Of a DNA stretch of 64,000 bases, positions 41,055 to 54,600 are shown one piece after another. The DNA is from Brugia malayi. Its lineage: Eukaryota > Nematoda > Chromadorea > Rhabditida > Onchocercidae. The translations under genes and the position numbers were made by a program. Location of the stretch: positions 1,786,001 through 1,850,000 of the forward strand of contig NW_025062476.1 of the NCBI RefSeq assembly GCF_000002995.4, written 5' to 3'. The notes below the pieces were generated by a model. That model was given only the letters and a program-made list of their open reading frames with translations, did not search any database and was not told the DNA's origin. Position 1 is the first letter of the stretch. Each line of letters begins with the position of its first letter.

Positions 41055-44000
41055 TTATCGATAGGTAAATTTTGTTGATTTTTTATTATTACTTATTTTA
41101 GATCTAGCAATTCTAGCAAGATCACGATTAAATTCACATTTCACGCGTTCTTTATCTGATTGTTTTGTATTACGCCAAATATGTTGCACAAATATTCGTT
41201 TATGAAAATGCGTATTTTTAATTTCAGTTTCGTTCACTTTATCCAGTAGCGTAACAATACGACGAAATGATGGACACGTTTTCCAGAAACTATAAATACG
41301 TGTAACGACGTATACCTGTACCAATGGTATGTTATCATGACGAAAAGCACTTGTAATTGATGAACGAGTTGAAATTGAATCAACTGAATGTGACTGATGT
41401 ATGGGAATTGTTGATCGAATTGAATGTATTGAATTAAATGTTTGCGCTTTCGAACCGATAATTTTTACAGCAATAATTTTTCCTTTAGCTTTAATACAAT
41501 TAACACGTTGAAAGTGACGTAAGTCATCCGAATAAAAGTATTGCGTTGGACGACTTGTATGACTCCAATGAATATCATCGTGTAACATTGCTTCTGATCC
41601 AATTGTTTCACCATCAATTACAAAACAATAATTATCATCAACAACTGCTGGTGGTAATTCATGACTGATAATTGATTCCGGTGCATTAAGCAAATTTTGC
41701 AAAGCATTTTCCGTTTCAACCGTTTGCTGATGTAAGCTATGAATTGGAATATTTTGATAGTATATAACATTCTGTTCAGATGGTACTTCAGGTATAACTA
41801 GCTGTTGAATATTCGGTTCAGATATAGCTGTTTGTTGAATATTTGATTGAGATGGTACCTGAGATATAGCTATTTGTTGAATATTTGACTGAGATGGTAC
41901 CTCAGATATATCTATTTGTTGAACATTTGGTTCAGATGGTACCTCAGATGTGGTACTAGTCAGTTCCATTGAATCATAAGTATCTAAATAAAGCTCAGAT
42001 GGTCGCATAATTTGCATATTATGACTGATAGATGATAATGTTGATAATGATGATTGTGATGATTTCGAGACGTATCCATTTTTGTCGCTGAAAACATTTC
42101 TTAAATTCTAATTTAAGAAATGAATTTCGGATTTGAAACGAATTCAAAAGTTTGAATTTCAAAATATTCAATTTTTCTTCTTTTTTTTGTTAGGTGTGAA
42201 AAATATGTTTTTTTTAAAAAAAAAGCTTTTTTAAACTAATTTTTTTTCTTTGAAAAAGTGATTTGAAACTATGAAAAATGAACATTTTTTCAAATTTTTT
42301 GACTTCTTTTTTTTTTTTGTAAGACAAAAAATTTAAACATAGTTTACTATTTGCTATAAATTTTAGTTTAATATATTGCAAATATTTGCAGTAAGTGCAT
42401 AAGAAGAAAAAAGAAAAATAGAAACAAAAAACCTTTCTTTCGTGCCTTGCAAGAAGTGAAATGAAACAAACATATTAAAGTATAATCGATTTTGTCTTGC
42501 ACAAATATCAAAATTGAAAAGTTTCGTGGATGAAAGTCAAAAATTAAAAAACGAAAATACAGTGCACTGGAAAAGATGTTATATTATAACACAAAGCTTA
42601 ATTACAGGCATCTTTTTGTAATCTTAGCAATTATCAATTTGATTTAATTATTTTAAAATTAAACAATTTTAAAGATTACAAAAAGTTCTTGCAATATTTC
42701 ATTTGATATTTGCTATCATTTGATTGCAACATATATAATAATTACAAATGAAAAATAGTTGAAAATAACTTAAAAATAGGAAAGATAGTTAATAAGTGCA
42801 AAATAAACGTATTTAAAATAGCATAAAGTTGAAAAGTTGAAATAATCTTAAGCGTATGTCAAGATATGTGAGATTGAAATTTAGATGGAAGAAAAAAGTA
42901 TTATTAAATTATAAATGTAATTATTAAAAGCACAAATAACGAAACTTTTTCTAATATCTATCAATAAAATTTAAATCACAATATTATTATAATTAATTAT
43001 ATATTAATTAACAAACATTAATTAACAAATATGCATTATAATTAATTATATATATTAATTAACAAACAGTTTTAGAGTAGTAATCAAACGTGCAAACGTT
43101 AAAACGTCAAATTCATTAACACACTATCATCATTAGAAAGAAGGAAGAAAGAAAACATGAATAGGTTGCGTTTGCAAAAATAACAAATTGACGTACGTTA
43201 AAAGATGTGCTGCATGAAAAGGTGTGAACAGATAGATACAAACATACACACGGATAACACGTAATATGCGTAACACGTCGTTTTTTTTTTTAAGATGTAG
43301 TATGAAAGTCGAAAAAAAAATTATTATTTGCTTATAATGAATATGACAATTTATCTTTGTTTTTTATTTATTTATTTTTTTTAACTATAAATTTATATTT
43401 GATAAAATTATCATTAAAACATGAGAAAATGTAATGTAAATTAGGAATAAATTAAATGAATACCTTGCAATTTCTTCATGTTCCACTAAATAATCTTCAT
43501 TTTCATATGTGGCAATCATCGAATTACTAAGAAACATTTCCGTGGCTCTATTTTCAGGCCTAATAAAATTTCCTTCCTTTTATCTCATTAGCAAAAAATG
43601 AAAGTTCAAAAAAAAAAAAAATTTTTAAATAAGAGATAAGCAAAAAATAGTTGCGAAGTTTTGCAACTTTAAAACAGTTTTGCACTTTTTTTGAAGAACT
43701 AAAACTGACTTTAAAAGTTTAAAAAAATATTCTAAAATAAGAGATTAAAAAAGATAGCTGAAGAAGTCTTACAACTTTAAAACAGTTTTGCACTTTTTTT
43801 GAAGGACTAAAACTGACTTTAAAAGTTTAAAAAAATATTCTAAAATAAGAGATTAAAAAAGATAGCTGTAAAGTCTTACAACTTTAAAACAGTTTTGCAT
43901 TTTTTTTTTGAGAAACTAAAACTAACTTTTAAGAGTTCAAAAAAAAAAAAAAAAAAAAACATTTTTAAATAAGAGATTAAACTTTACAATTATCTCAAAA

Positions 44001-47000
44001 GATGGCTGTGAAGTCTTACAACTTTAAAATAGTTTTGTATTTTTTTTCGTTTTTTCGTTTTTTTTTTTTTTTTTTTTTTTTTGAAAGACTAAAACTAACT
44101 CTAAAAATAATTTTTCTCGGAGCAAAAAGTTAAAAAAAAAATCTTTAAAATAAGAGATTAACAAAAGGTAGTTGTGAAGTTTCACAACTTTAAAATAGTT
44201 TTGTAATTTCTTTTTTTTTTGAAAAACTAAAACTGACTTTAAGATTTGAAAGTTGCAAAATAAAAATTAATTAAAATAATGAATACAGAAAACAAATTAA
44301 TTAAAATAATGAATTATTTAACTTACTCTGCAAATGGTTTGCTTGATTCATTCAGCATTTCACTGTATGAATCCCATTGCATCATAGAGGCTAATCCAGT
44401 AGGCTATAAAATGTCAAAGGTTAATTAAGTTACAGTGCTAAATTATATGCCTAAAAATAGCCAACATAATATATGGCCAAGAAATGGGCAATAAAAATGA
44501 GCCAACATTTTGCTTCAATTAAATATTAATGCTTTGAAATGATAAATAATTTTTTCCTGAAGCAATTTTTCAAATAATTCAAAAATATTACACTGCTTGT
44601 AGGTGATACATGCATAACGGATACTGTTTCTGCTAATTGTTGCTGTGACAAATGTGACAATTGAGACGATGACAATGGCTGTCCTTTGATAGGAATGGGA
44701 GAATTTGTTGCTGCAAATTTATTCTTATAATTTTTTTTTTTTTTATAACACTTAACAATCTTTTATATTATTCATTGAAATTTGGAATGTAGTTTAGTTA
44801 ATTAATTAAGGAACAAAATGAATGAATAAGTTATTTTGAATAAATGAATAAATATTTGAGCTATTACACAAAAATGAATAGATGAATTAAATGATAAAAA
44901 AAAAATTTACCAATTAATTTCAAATTTGATAATCGTTCAGATGAGGAAGTCATAGAGAATCGATCAAGTGGTGATGATGGTTTGCGATAATTTTCATTTT
45001 TAATTCCTTCTAGTGATGTTTCTGGTAGTAATATTGATTGAATTGATGAATGATTGGAAAAATTTTGTTGCTTTTCTGAAACTAAATAATTTAAAGAAAA
45101 AATAAAAGAGAAAGATGAAAAAAGAGAAAAGTGACCAATTGAATAGAAACTTCTGAATAATGTAGTAACAAAATTGAAATTTTATAAAACTAATAGAGAA
45201 AAGTATAAATTTTTTGTTAGTATAAAAAAAAAATAAATAAAATAAAAGCTAAAAAAAAAAGAAAGAAAAGGAAAACTTGACCATCAATTTGATTACTAGG
45301 ATTTAATTTATTGTGTAATTGCTTAAATCCTTTTTCATCACAAATTGCACTGCAAATTAAAAAAATAAGTGACATATTTAAATTTAATACAAATGTAATA
45401 TTTGCAAAAAAAAAAAAAAAAAAAAAAAAAGTGAAATGAATTTAATTTGAAGTTATTGTACGGAATTCATGTAGAAATAAATTAAATTCATATGTTTAAT
45501 GCAATTATTTATTAGCATACTATAAAGTATTAAAGTTGAAAGTTCAATTTGTGAATATCAAAATAATACGCGATAGAACTTGGAAGACATTACAGTGATT
45601 TTGACGATGATTGCATACTTGCAGCTGCATGAAGTGTAATCTGTGCATGTTCAATGGAAGATATTTTATGTATTTCTATACTGAAAATATTATGCTTAAT
45701 CAGATCTGATCAAAGATCAGAATATATTTGATTTTAAATTAAAATTTAATTTGTTTATGTTAAAACTTAGTTAAAATTAAATTTGTTTTTGCAACATACT
45801 ATCATTGTTATTGACTCAATGCATTAGTTTCATTAATGCAATAGTATTGATAAATTGAATTTGAAATAATTTTAGTCTTTTTGGTTAAATTTTTCTTGTG
45901 AAAAAAGAAATTCAATAAAATTTATTAATTATTATTGTTTGTGTCTTTTAATAAGCTTAATTTTCATGATTTCATACATACTTGAAAGATAAATGAATGG
46001 AAAAGAAATGAGGAAAAAAAAAAACAAAACAAATAGTATTTGATGTTTTTCTAAATTTTTTTAAACTTAATTATTTAATTTAGATTTTTAATTCTTTTTA
46101 CTAATTCATTAAGATTACCATTGTAAATCACTGTTATTGTTATCATCACTGATATCATAATTTGATGGAGTAAGCATCTCTAATGCATTGTTACATAAAT
46201 GCCATTTTGATTCTTCCAATGATTCATTCCTTTAAATTATCAAATTAATATTTTAAAAATATTTTCATTTTAAACTTATTTGAAAGGAAAAAGAAAACAA
46301 TGAAAAAACTTATATCTATTATAGAAATAGTATTATCAATCAATAATTCAACACAAATATCTTTTCAAAGATTGTGCTATTTTATTAGCATAGAAATTAC
46401 CCTGCTTCTTGAAGTTGTCTGAGGTATAATTTTAAAAGTTCATCACTTTGATCAACTGTCAAACCATGTTCAATCATTTGTCTTCGTTTGAGCAATTGCA
46501 ATATATCGGCAGCGCGAAATTTTCGGCCAAAATAATGAATCTTTTGAATGTATTGAATACCAACCAAATCGATACACATTGTTGTCACAGCAAGACCAAA
46601 TCCCAGATAAATCAACATGAGCAGTACATATCTGCAAATTTCAAATATCAATGAATATGAAATGAACTAAATTTTTAATATAAGAATTCAAATTAATTAA
46701 ATTAATTAATTAATTAGGGAGAGGGAGAATTACGAGAAACTTCCAATTTTTCCATTTTAAATTTTTGAGTTTTTATTATTTGAATCTGAATTATTCGTTT
46801 CGTTTTCTCTCTCTTTCATAAGAAAATTTAAATAATAGAATTGATGAGTTAAAATAATATATACATTCTTGACATATTTTAATTTTCTTGGTATTTGTAC
46901 ATTTTGACACAATAGATTTAATAATATATAAATGATAAATCATATTTAATCGTGCTTCTAAATTTTAAACGTAAATAAGCTTAATTTATTCATATTTTAA

Positions 47001-50000
47001 TTTTTGTAAATTGAAATTTATTTTTATAACTTTAATTGAAAAAAAAAAAAAAGAAACTTCTCTAAAAATTATCATTTTTGTTTGTTTTGTGCTAAAAACG
47101 AAACTTTTTTCATTTGTAGAATGTTTGCTTACTTTTATGAACTAATTTTATTATTTATAAACCTTGAAAATTTCATTAGTTTCAGCGAAAATTTTGATTC
47201 AAATAGAAAAAGCTTACTCCTGACTTTCAGGCACAAAATCACCAAATCCAATTGTAGTAAGCGAAACAAAACCTAAAAAAGAAAGAATTCAGCTTTATTT
47301 TTTTCATTCATTTTTTACTGTAATATTCAAATTTAATTTCATAACTCATTTAGAACAATAATTTTTTTTAAAATTATTTTTTGATATATTTTGATTCATT
47401 TTATAATATATAATAAAAGTATGAAACATACAAAATAAATAGAAATATATATTTTGAATAAAAAATTATTCATTACATTGGAATAATTAAATATTCAATT
47501 TCTAGCACTAGTGCGCATAATTTTAATAACAAAATTAAAATTAATCAATGTAATTAATCAAACTATTAATGGTAAAATTAAATAAACTTTATAAAAAATT
47601 AAGCACACAGTTGAATTTTGATTGTTTTTTAATTTTGACTTATAAAAATAAAATTCTAAATAATATGAAAATTTATAATTACAAAAATAAAATGCGTCCA
47701 TATAAGTCCATGGTTCAAACGAAGCAAATAGAAGACCACCAAAGGCAATGTAAAACTAAAAAAAGAAAGAATGATAATGAATTGATAAAAAAGAATTGAT
47801 AACAATATCATTGCAATGTTAGTAATGTTTATGACAGTCTTAGTAGAATAACAAGTGCTTATTACTTCTAATTTTCTATTAAATACTTAGCAAATTACAA
47901 CAAAGTATCTATTAAACATATATTTATTAAATGCTAAGTAATTTTAATATCAATTCGAAAATTTTAAGTATAGCTTTAAGTTGTTTGAAGCATTTTAATC
48001 GAAACATTAAATATTTTATCAATGTTTTTTTTTTTTTCCAACTTCCTTTTTTTCAGCCAATTTGTCGATTAAGTCATAATAAAATGAAAAAATAACTAAG
48101 ATCGAAAAAGTTTTGCTTAATCTATTATTAATTGATTTTGCGATGAATTTTTTAAAAGATTGCATAGCACTATTCTTTTCAAAAATTATGAGCATTTATA
48201 AATTAAATTTTGAAAGCTCTAAATGAAATTGTGAACTGTCAAAAACACTTAAACTACTAGAAAAATTTAATATTAATGCATTTTAAATTATTTGCTTGAA
48301 ATGTTACAAAAGAAATAAAACTGTAGTCTAACAACTAATAGTCCCCCTACAGTAACACTATACAGTAATTTCCCTAATACAGTAAGACTCTACACAAGCA
48401 CCGAAAGTTTTTTATTAAATAATTAGTAATTCTATCATTTTAATTTATGGTACTATTTTACGATCATGAAGTCATTTAAATTTAATTGCTACTTCATTAG
48501 GTTTTTCCGGTGATTGCAATTCCGGAAAGTTTTAAAAATAGCATGAAAAAAAAAAAAAAAAAAAGGAAAAAGATGACGACATCTAGCTTGGTGAAATGGA
48601 TTTTTTGAAAACTAACGAGAAGTATAGCAAAGACTAAGACTAAAGGCACTTCCGCTTTATCCAATGCAAGGTCATCCCAATTTATAAACTGTTTCATTGC
48701 TTCATTAGATTTGTCCGATGACCTTAATTCTGGATTACCTGAAAAATAACGGAGGAAAAAAAAATCAAGTTATGAATTATTGATCTAAAATCAATAAGTA
48801 AGTTCTCAAAAAAAAAAAAAGATATCACTGAGTGATTTTATAAAATTGATATATTACGAGAAGATATAAATGATGCAAATGATATATGATAAGATATAAA
48901 TATGGCACACTATTACTGATTAAAGTGCATTTCAAGTGCGATAATTTCTTCTGATCCGTTTTGATTTAAATTGACGAATGTATTATAGTAATAGCATAGC
49001 ATAGTAATAATTGTAATCAAACTTCAATGAAATTTGGTCTTTTTAGTTCTATAAAAAATTAAATTTTTTGTGAATAATAAAAGTGAGGAAAGGATAACAA
49101 AAGTAAGTGAAGAAAATATTCGCTTATATTAATGCAATATAATAATATTTTGTAAAAAAAATGGCAGTAATCAACGTAAATAAATTTCAGTTATACAAAT
49201 GGAAAAGTAAGAATAAAACGATAATTGAATAGTTAATACAGTGTTTTATAAAAATAAAAGTTAATAAATTGAAATCAAAATTTATTATTTTGAATTTTTA
49301 ATCAAATATATAATAAAATATGAAGGAAACAAACGATTGGTTAGCCATTTAAAATTGATAAAATGACGTGAACAGCGAGATTTTCTCGACTTAGTATAAA
49401 GCCATATGATACATTCCGATAGAAATTTGCCAAGGTCACCAATTGTTATAATAGCCAATGGTACACCAAATAATGCAAATATAATACAAGCAATTCGGCC
49501 ATATGATGTTACTGGGACAATGTTACCGTAACCTGATAAAATTCATAAACAGTTTAAAATTGACGGAAACTGTAAGTAAGAGGGATACGGTATGGCTGTT
49601 GCTAGAGTACGGTGTTAGCCGTAGCTAGAGATACAGTACTAGCTATTATCATGTATAAAACATTGTAATATTAATGAAAGGATTAATAATAAGACTGTTA
49701 ATATCATACTAATATACTACTTTTATTTTAAAATTAACAAGATAACCAATGGTTATTAAATTATAAAACTGTTTTTTTTTTTTAACTCACAAATAATTAA
49801 TCCATTATTAAAAATTGTGGAAATTAGAATTTGGTGAAATTGATAAATAAATACCTAAAGATGCATACAATATAAGATTATTTACCTATAGTAGCCATAG
49901 TTGTTGCTGCAAAGAATATAGCACTACTTGCAGTCCATAATTTTTTGCTTTTAATTAATTTTAGTCGATGTTTCGATTTCCTTCTAAAAAAAAAAAAAAA

Positions 50001-52499
50001 AAAAAAAGAAAAAAGAACTTACCCTTATTTGTTATATGCAATACTAAATTTTGATAATATAACATTTGAGCAAATTTTAAAATTATTTCCTCAGCAATTA
50101 TATTTCTTAACTTGCTATTGAATTCTTACTTTAAACAATGATCACATCCAAGAATGATCAATAAAATCAATCAATATTGCTATTTGTCAATATTAAAGTT
50201 GGAATACATTTATTTGTTAGCATTACTTCTATCATATTTGTTGTTCACCTAGACAACTTGTTTACCTAAGTAATTATCAGGTTTCCAAATTTTTAGCATC
50301 TTGTTAACTCGTAATATCCAGGTAACCAAAATGTACCTATACCTTCTCCCTTTCGTATTAGTGTTGCGTTTATCGATATTTGCTTTGAAAATGTGAATAT
50401 CTGCATATCTGCAATAAATTTCTTTTCTTTTTTTTTTTTTTTTTTTGAAAGTTACTTTATAACATTTAAATTTTGTCTTTTTTTAAAGAATTAAATTTAA
50501 ATTTTAAAACATAAATAACATATGTATATATTTAAGTATTTTAGTAATAGATTACTAGTACTAATGCAATATACCTAACATAATGTTCCTTGAATGCTTT
50601 ATACAAATATTCATTAAAAGTTTGAAGTTTCACGTCGGTCACGCGAGTCCAACTATCCATTTTGGTTCTTTTCAGTTCACTACGTTTTATCCATAACGCT
50701 TGAATTAACTCTTTTCGTAATTCATCAATCTTTTCTATACCAATTTTCTTCAACTAAAATTTAAAAGAAAAAAAAAAAAAAAAAAAAAAAAAAAGCAACT
50801 ATAATTACATATTTCTAACTGATAACAATCTGATAACAAATGAAGCATTTTTTTAAAAATTTTGCAATATTTAAAATTACATTTGTCCAACTTTTTTTTT
50901 TTTTCTTGAAACTTTGAAAAACCATTCAAAATTTTATTATATTACTTTGCAATTAATTAACTTTCAAAAATGATTCATATTATAATCAAATGCTAAAAAA
51001 TCAACCTTATCTTCATGAGGTGATTCGAGACTATAAAAAACCCAAGCACCAGCTACCGCATATAAACATACCACAGCAACCAAGATAACATGCGGTAAAA
51101 TAAGTTTAATATACTGAAAATTTACCGAAATGCAAAGAAACTTCGAAAAGAATCGATTATTGATTAGTTCGACAATTTTTAAATTTTATATTATTAATTT
51201 GTATTATAAACAATATATTATTAATTCAAATTTAGGACAGCAAACAAATTAGTATAATATATTTTTCTTGAATTATGATTTAAAAAAAAAAAAAAAACAG
51301 ATATCATTTTATTTCTCTATCAGAGATGGATGAATTACGATTTAGTCTGCAAATCCTTCTAATGTTTACTTGAAAATAGACTATTAAAACAAAAACAGTC
51401 TTTTTTTTTGTTTTAATTTATGAACTTTTTTGATTGGACATAGTCATTATCAGATTTCCCAATGAATTTATGCAATTTTAATTCTCTAGAGAAAAATTGA
51501 ATAAATGCCGACTGAGCCGAGAAGCAAAATAAGAATAAGAAATAGACAATATTCTTATTATTACTGTGTACTGATATAAGTTAATTATCACATTTAGATT
51601 GCAAACAATTAGGCTTATTATCCCAATTAAATTAATTAAATTGATAAAAAAGTTAAAGTCTGTTGCATAAACTACTAAAAATTTTTGATCATTTTATCAT
51701 TGTATCATTTTATCAATTTTTTATTAAACAAATTTAATAATTTTTAACAGTACCACTAAGTGATAATCAAACACATAGTTATTTGTTCATATTATTATTA
51801 TTTCTTTTTTTTTTTAAATTTTGTAGCTCAAATCAAATTTTCTGTTTATTATTTAAATTCTATAAAATATATTGGTGCATGCAAAATATTATTTTTATAA
51901 AGCTAAAAATGTCAAAAAGTAAAATTATAATTTTTTGCATAATTAAAGTTATTGTTACCAATCAAATTTTATGCTCAATTTAAAATGATTAATGTTAAGT
52001 AAGTATTATTAAGATTTAGTATTATATAGAATTAAAGATTTGGTATTATATAGAATTAAAAATTAAGTATTATGTAGAATTAAAGAAAGGAAGTATTTAT
52101 TTAAAATAAATATTTAAATAAATAAATAATTAGATTTTTTCTTAAATTTTGTAGCTCTTCTTGTGCTTCTGGAAATTCAGATGTTGAGTAAATTATTTAA
52201 AAATGTAACTTATTTGAAATAAAGACATTCTGAAATTGAAATTATATTTTGAAAATACTGATGAATTTCAAAACCTTATCACTATTCCATTGATTTTAAC
52301 ACATGTGGTGTGCTATGTGATATATTGCTTAACATTTTATTGTAATTTAAATTTAACTTTTTCATTTAAAAAAATTTTTTTTAAATAAAAAATAATCTTA
52401 AATGAGATTCTGTAAATATGATACCTTTTTATATGAATGCGACGGAATATTTTCCTTGTCATCCAACAATTCTGTCGCATCTCTTAGCTCTTCACCCAT
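41055..52499 (-). CDS. TWK-type two-pore-domain potassium channel with long C-terminal tail
   Basis: Exons in transcript order: 52425-52499, 51006-51113, 50575-50753, 49886-49983, 49335-49532, 48617-48738, 47683-47755, 47218-47272, 46401-46631, 46119-46229, 45594-45680, 45282-45349, 44911-45081, 44592-44710, 44327-44403, 43464-43559, 41055-42087. Phases close, giving 966 residues. The start is MGEELRDATELL at 52499. M1 is about residues 29-54. P1 has the filter TMATIGYGN (149-157), M2 about 166-190, M3 about 250-272, P2 TTIGFGD (290-296), and M4 YVLLMLIYLGFGLAVTTMC (304 on), followed by GRKF. This is the K2P layout of leak K+ channels in the plasma membrane that set resting potential. The tail of about 587 residues includes Ser-rich exons, a 14-residue repeat and an orphan C-terminal domain. 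The channel part is secure. If the GT at 46400 is not spliced, translation stops at once after LQEAG (46397), so the tail exons could instead be a separate gene. Confidence 0.9.
41075..41705 (-). other. Orphan tail domain (NYCFVI...KRIFVQ) encoded in the last K2P exon
   Basis: Residues about 751-960 of the channel model, uninterrupted in one exon. Blocks shared with the neighbouring 372-aa protein are LN-P-----------PP, NYCFVI-G, Y-YS---L--F--V, TRIYSFWKTCPSFRRI, TEI-----HKRIFVQHIWRN and a basic K/R-rich end. The region contains conserved W, Y and C positions typical of a folded domain. In the paralogue the same region is split by four introns, so one copy has gained or lost introns. Confidence 0.7.
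41769..41945 (-). repeat. Coding 42-bp minisatellite (14-residue repeats) in K2P tail
   Basis: Four tandem units of the type EVPSQSNIQQIAIS (one shortened) precede the orphan domain. The period is 42 bp, so copy-number change keeps the frame. The repeat is polar, with Gln/Ser and proline, and likely disordered. Confidence 0.85.
43580..44260. repeat. Intronic tandem array, about 105-165 bp unit
   Basis: Five or six copies of a unit containing CAACTTTAAAACAGTTTTGC and GACTAAAACTGACTTTAAAA, near 43660, 43770, 43875, 44020 and 44187. Homopolymer A/T tracts of variable length separate them. The array lies in the K2P intron between exons 15 and 16. Confidence 0.85.
51990..52086. repeat. Short direct repeats, about 33-bp unit
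   Basis: Three copies of AGTATTATATAGAATTAAAG, with GG or TG variants, in tandem within the first K2P intron. Confidence 0.8.
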
Positions 52500-53964
52500 G
52501 ACAATTATTCTAAAAACAGTACAAGCAAAGGAAGAAATTAAAATTAGATTAAAATTAGATTTTTATCAATTTTTATGAATGCCAAATAAAATAGCTTCCA
52601 GTTTTGCATATATTTAAAATTAAAAAATTTTAAATAAGTTGAACTAAAAAAAAAAACTTTTTCTTTTAAAGCCAAAAAATGCTTTGTTTTTTTTTCTTTC
52701 TTTCTTTCTTTCAAAACGAACAATTTCTATTTAAAGAAAAATAGAAAATTGGTTTTTTAGCTTTAAAATTAAAATTTCAAGAGAGAAAATGATGCATGAA
52801 GAAAAATATTATTTGATTCAGTATTGGTAAAATAAAAAAATTTTTCATTAAAAGAAATGATATTAATAAACCTCTTTTATTAAAGTAATTTTTCAAAGAA
52901 ATATTTTTTTTTCTTTTTTTTTTTTTGATTGAATTAAAGAAAAAAGCATTTTTGTTTCGATAAATTTTAATAACATTTTTCAATTTTATTTTCTCTTCAA
53001 TCAATGCTATCTTTTTTCATTTTTTAATTCATTTCATTAACAACAGTATGTCTTATCAGTAAATATTTACATAAATCGGTAAGTTTTACTTTGATCAGAA
53101 TTAGTTGAAAAAATCAAAAAAAGTAAAACCAAAAAATAAAAAATAAAAAAAAAAATTGGCAGTAAAAAATAGAGGAATATGTTTTAATAAATTTTAAATT
53201 AGTTGTAATTGTATTGTATTAATTGATTAATTAGCTGGTGAGGAAATGTTAAAAATTGTGAAAGATCTAATCGTCTGATTTACACTGCTTTTATCAGTTA
53301 ACTGATAAAACTATTAGATAACTGATAAAATATAGGAGCGAAATAATTCAAAAATTGAATTGGATTAAGATAAACTAACTTCCGAAAAATAATAGTAAAT
53401 ACAATGCAGGAGTAATTTTCTGTATATTTGTGAGTTAATTCAATTCAATTCAAATTTTTGTAACATTTTCCATTCATTCCAGAATTATTCATAATTTACA
53501 TTTCTAAATTTTTTGGATGGACAATTCATAATGTATTGATAGTAATGAAGATAAAATATGAAAAGAAAAATTTTAATTTTTTATTGTTATTACAATTTTT
53601 GAAAATTTTTTTTCAATCAAATTTGTGAGAATTTCAAAATGAAATTTGAATGGAAAGAGATATACTGGAAAAAGAAATAGTATGATGGCATATTAAAGAT
53701 TAATTAGTGATAAATTATTATGTAATTAAGAAAAAGGTAAACGAATAAAATTGTTAATACTGAATTGAATACAAAAAAATTATCATATATTTGCTTATCA
53801 ATCAATATTTCATGTAATCACTGCAATTTATATGCATGCAATTGTGATAACGCAAAAATAATAATAATAATAATAATAATTAAATAAATTAAATAAAATA
53901 AAAGTTTAGCTTATCGATTAAATTGTAAAAAAATTTAACTATTAAAAAACTGTAATAAAAAAGA

Positions 53965-54600
53965 TTAAATATTGAAAAGGATTTGCTGTAAATAAATAAT
54001 ATAAAACTTTAGCTTATTAATTAAATTATAAAAAATATAAAATACTGAAAAGGATTTGTTGATTAAAAATAAATAAACAAAACAAAACTTTAGCTTATTA
54101 ATTAAATTATAAAAAATACAAAATACTGAAAAGGATTTGTTGATTAAAAATAAATAAACGAAACAAAACTTTAGCTTATTAATTAAATTATAAAAAATAC
54201 AAAATACTGAAAAGGATTTCTTGATTTGTTGTAAATAAATAATATAAAACTTCAGCTTATTAATTAAATTATAAAAAATACAAAATACTGAAAAGGATTT
54301 GTTGATTAAAAATAAATAAACAAAACAAAACTTTAGCTTATTAATTAAATTATAAAAAATACAAAATACTGAAAAGGATTTGTTGATTTGTTGTAAATAA
54401 ATAATATAAAACTTTAGCTTATTAATTAAATTATAAAAAATACAAAATACTGAAAAGGATTTGTTGATTAAAAATAAATAAACAAAACAAAACTTTAGCT
54501 TATTAATTAAATTATAAAAAATATAAAATACTGAAAAGGATTTGCTGATTACAAATAAATCAATCAAACAAAACTTTAGTTTATTGATTAAATTGTAAAA
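53965..54600. repeat. Satellite array, about 81-bp unit (some 73-82 bp)
   Basis: Eight head-to-tail copies marked by ACTGAAAAGGATTTGTTGAT and ACTTTAGCTTATTAATTAAA. Most units are a multiple of three, so a 200-codon minus-strand frame of repeats (INKSFSVFCIFYNLINKLKF) runs through it. This frame is an artefact of the array rather than a gene. Confidence 0.9.

Noticed and set aside
53965..54567. 200-codon minus-strand frame
   Set aside because: Translation of an 81-bp satellite; repeat units, not a gene.
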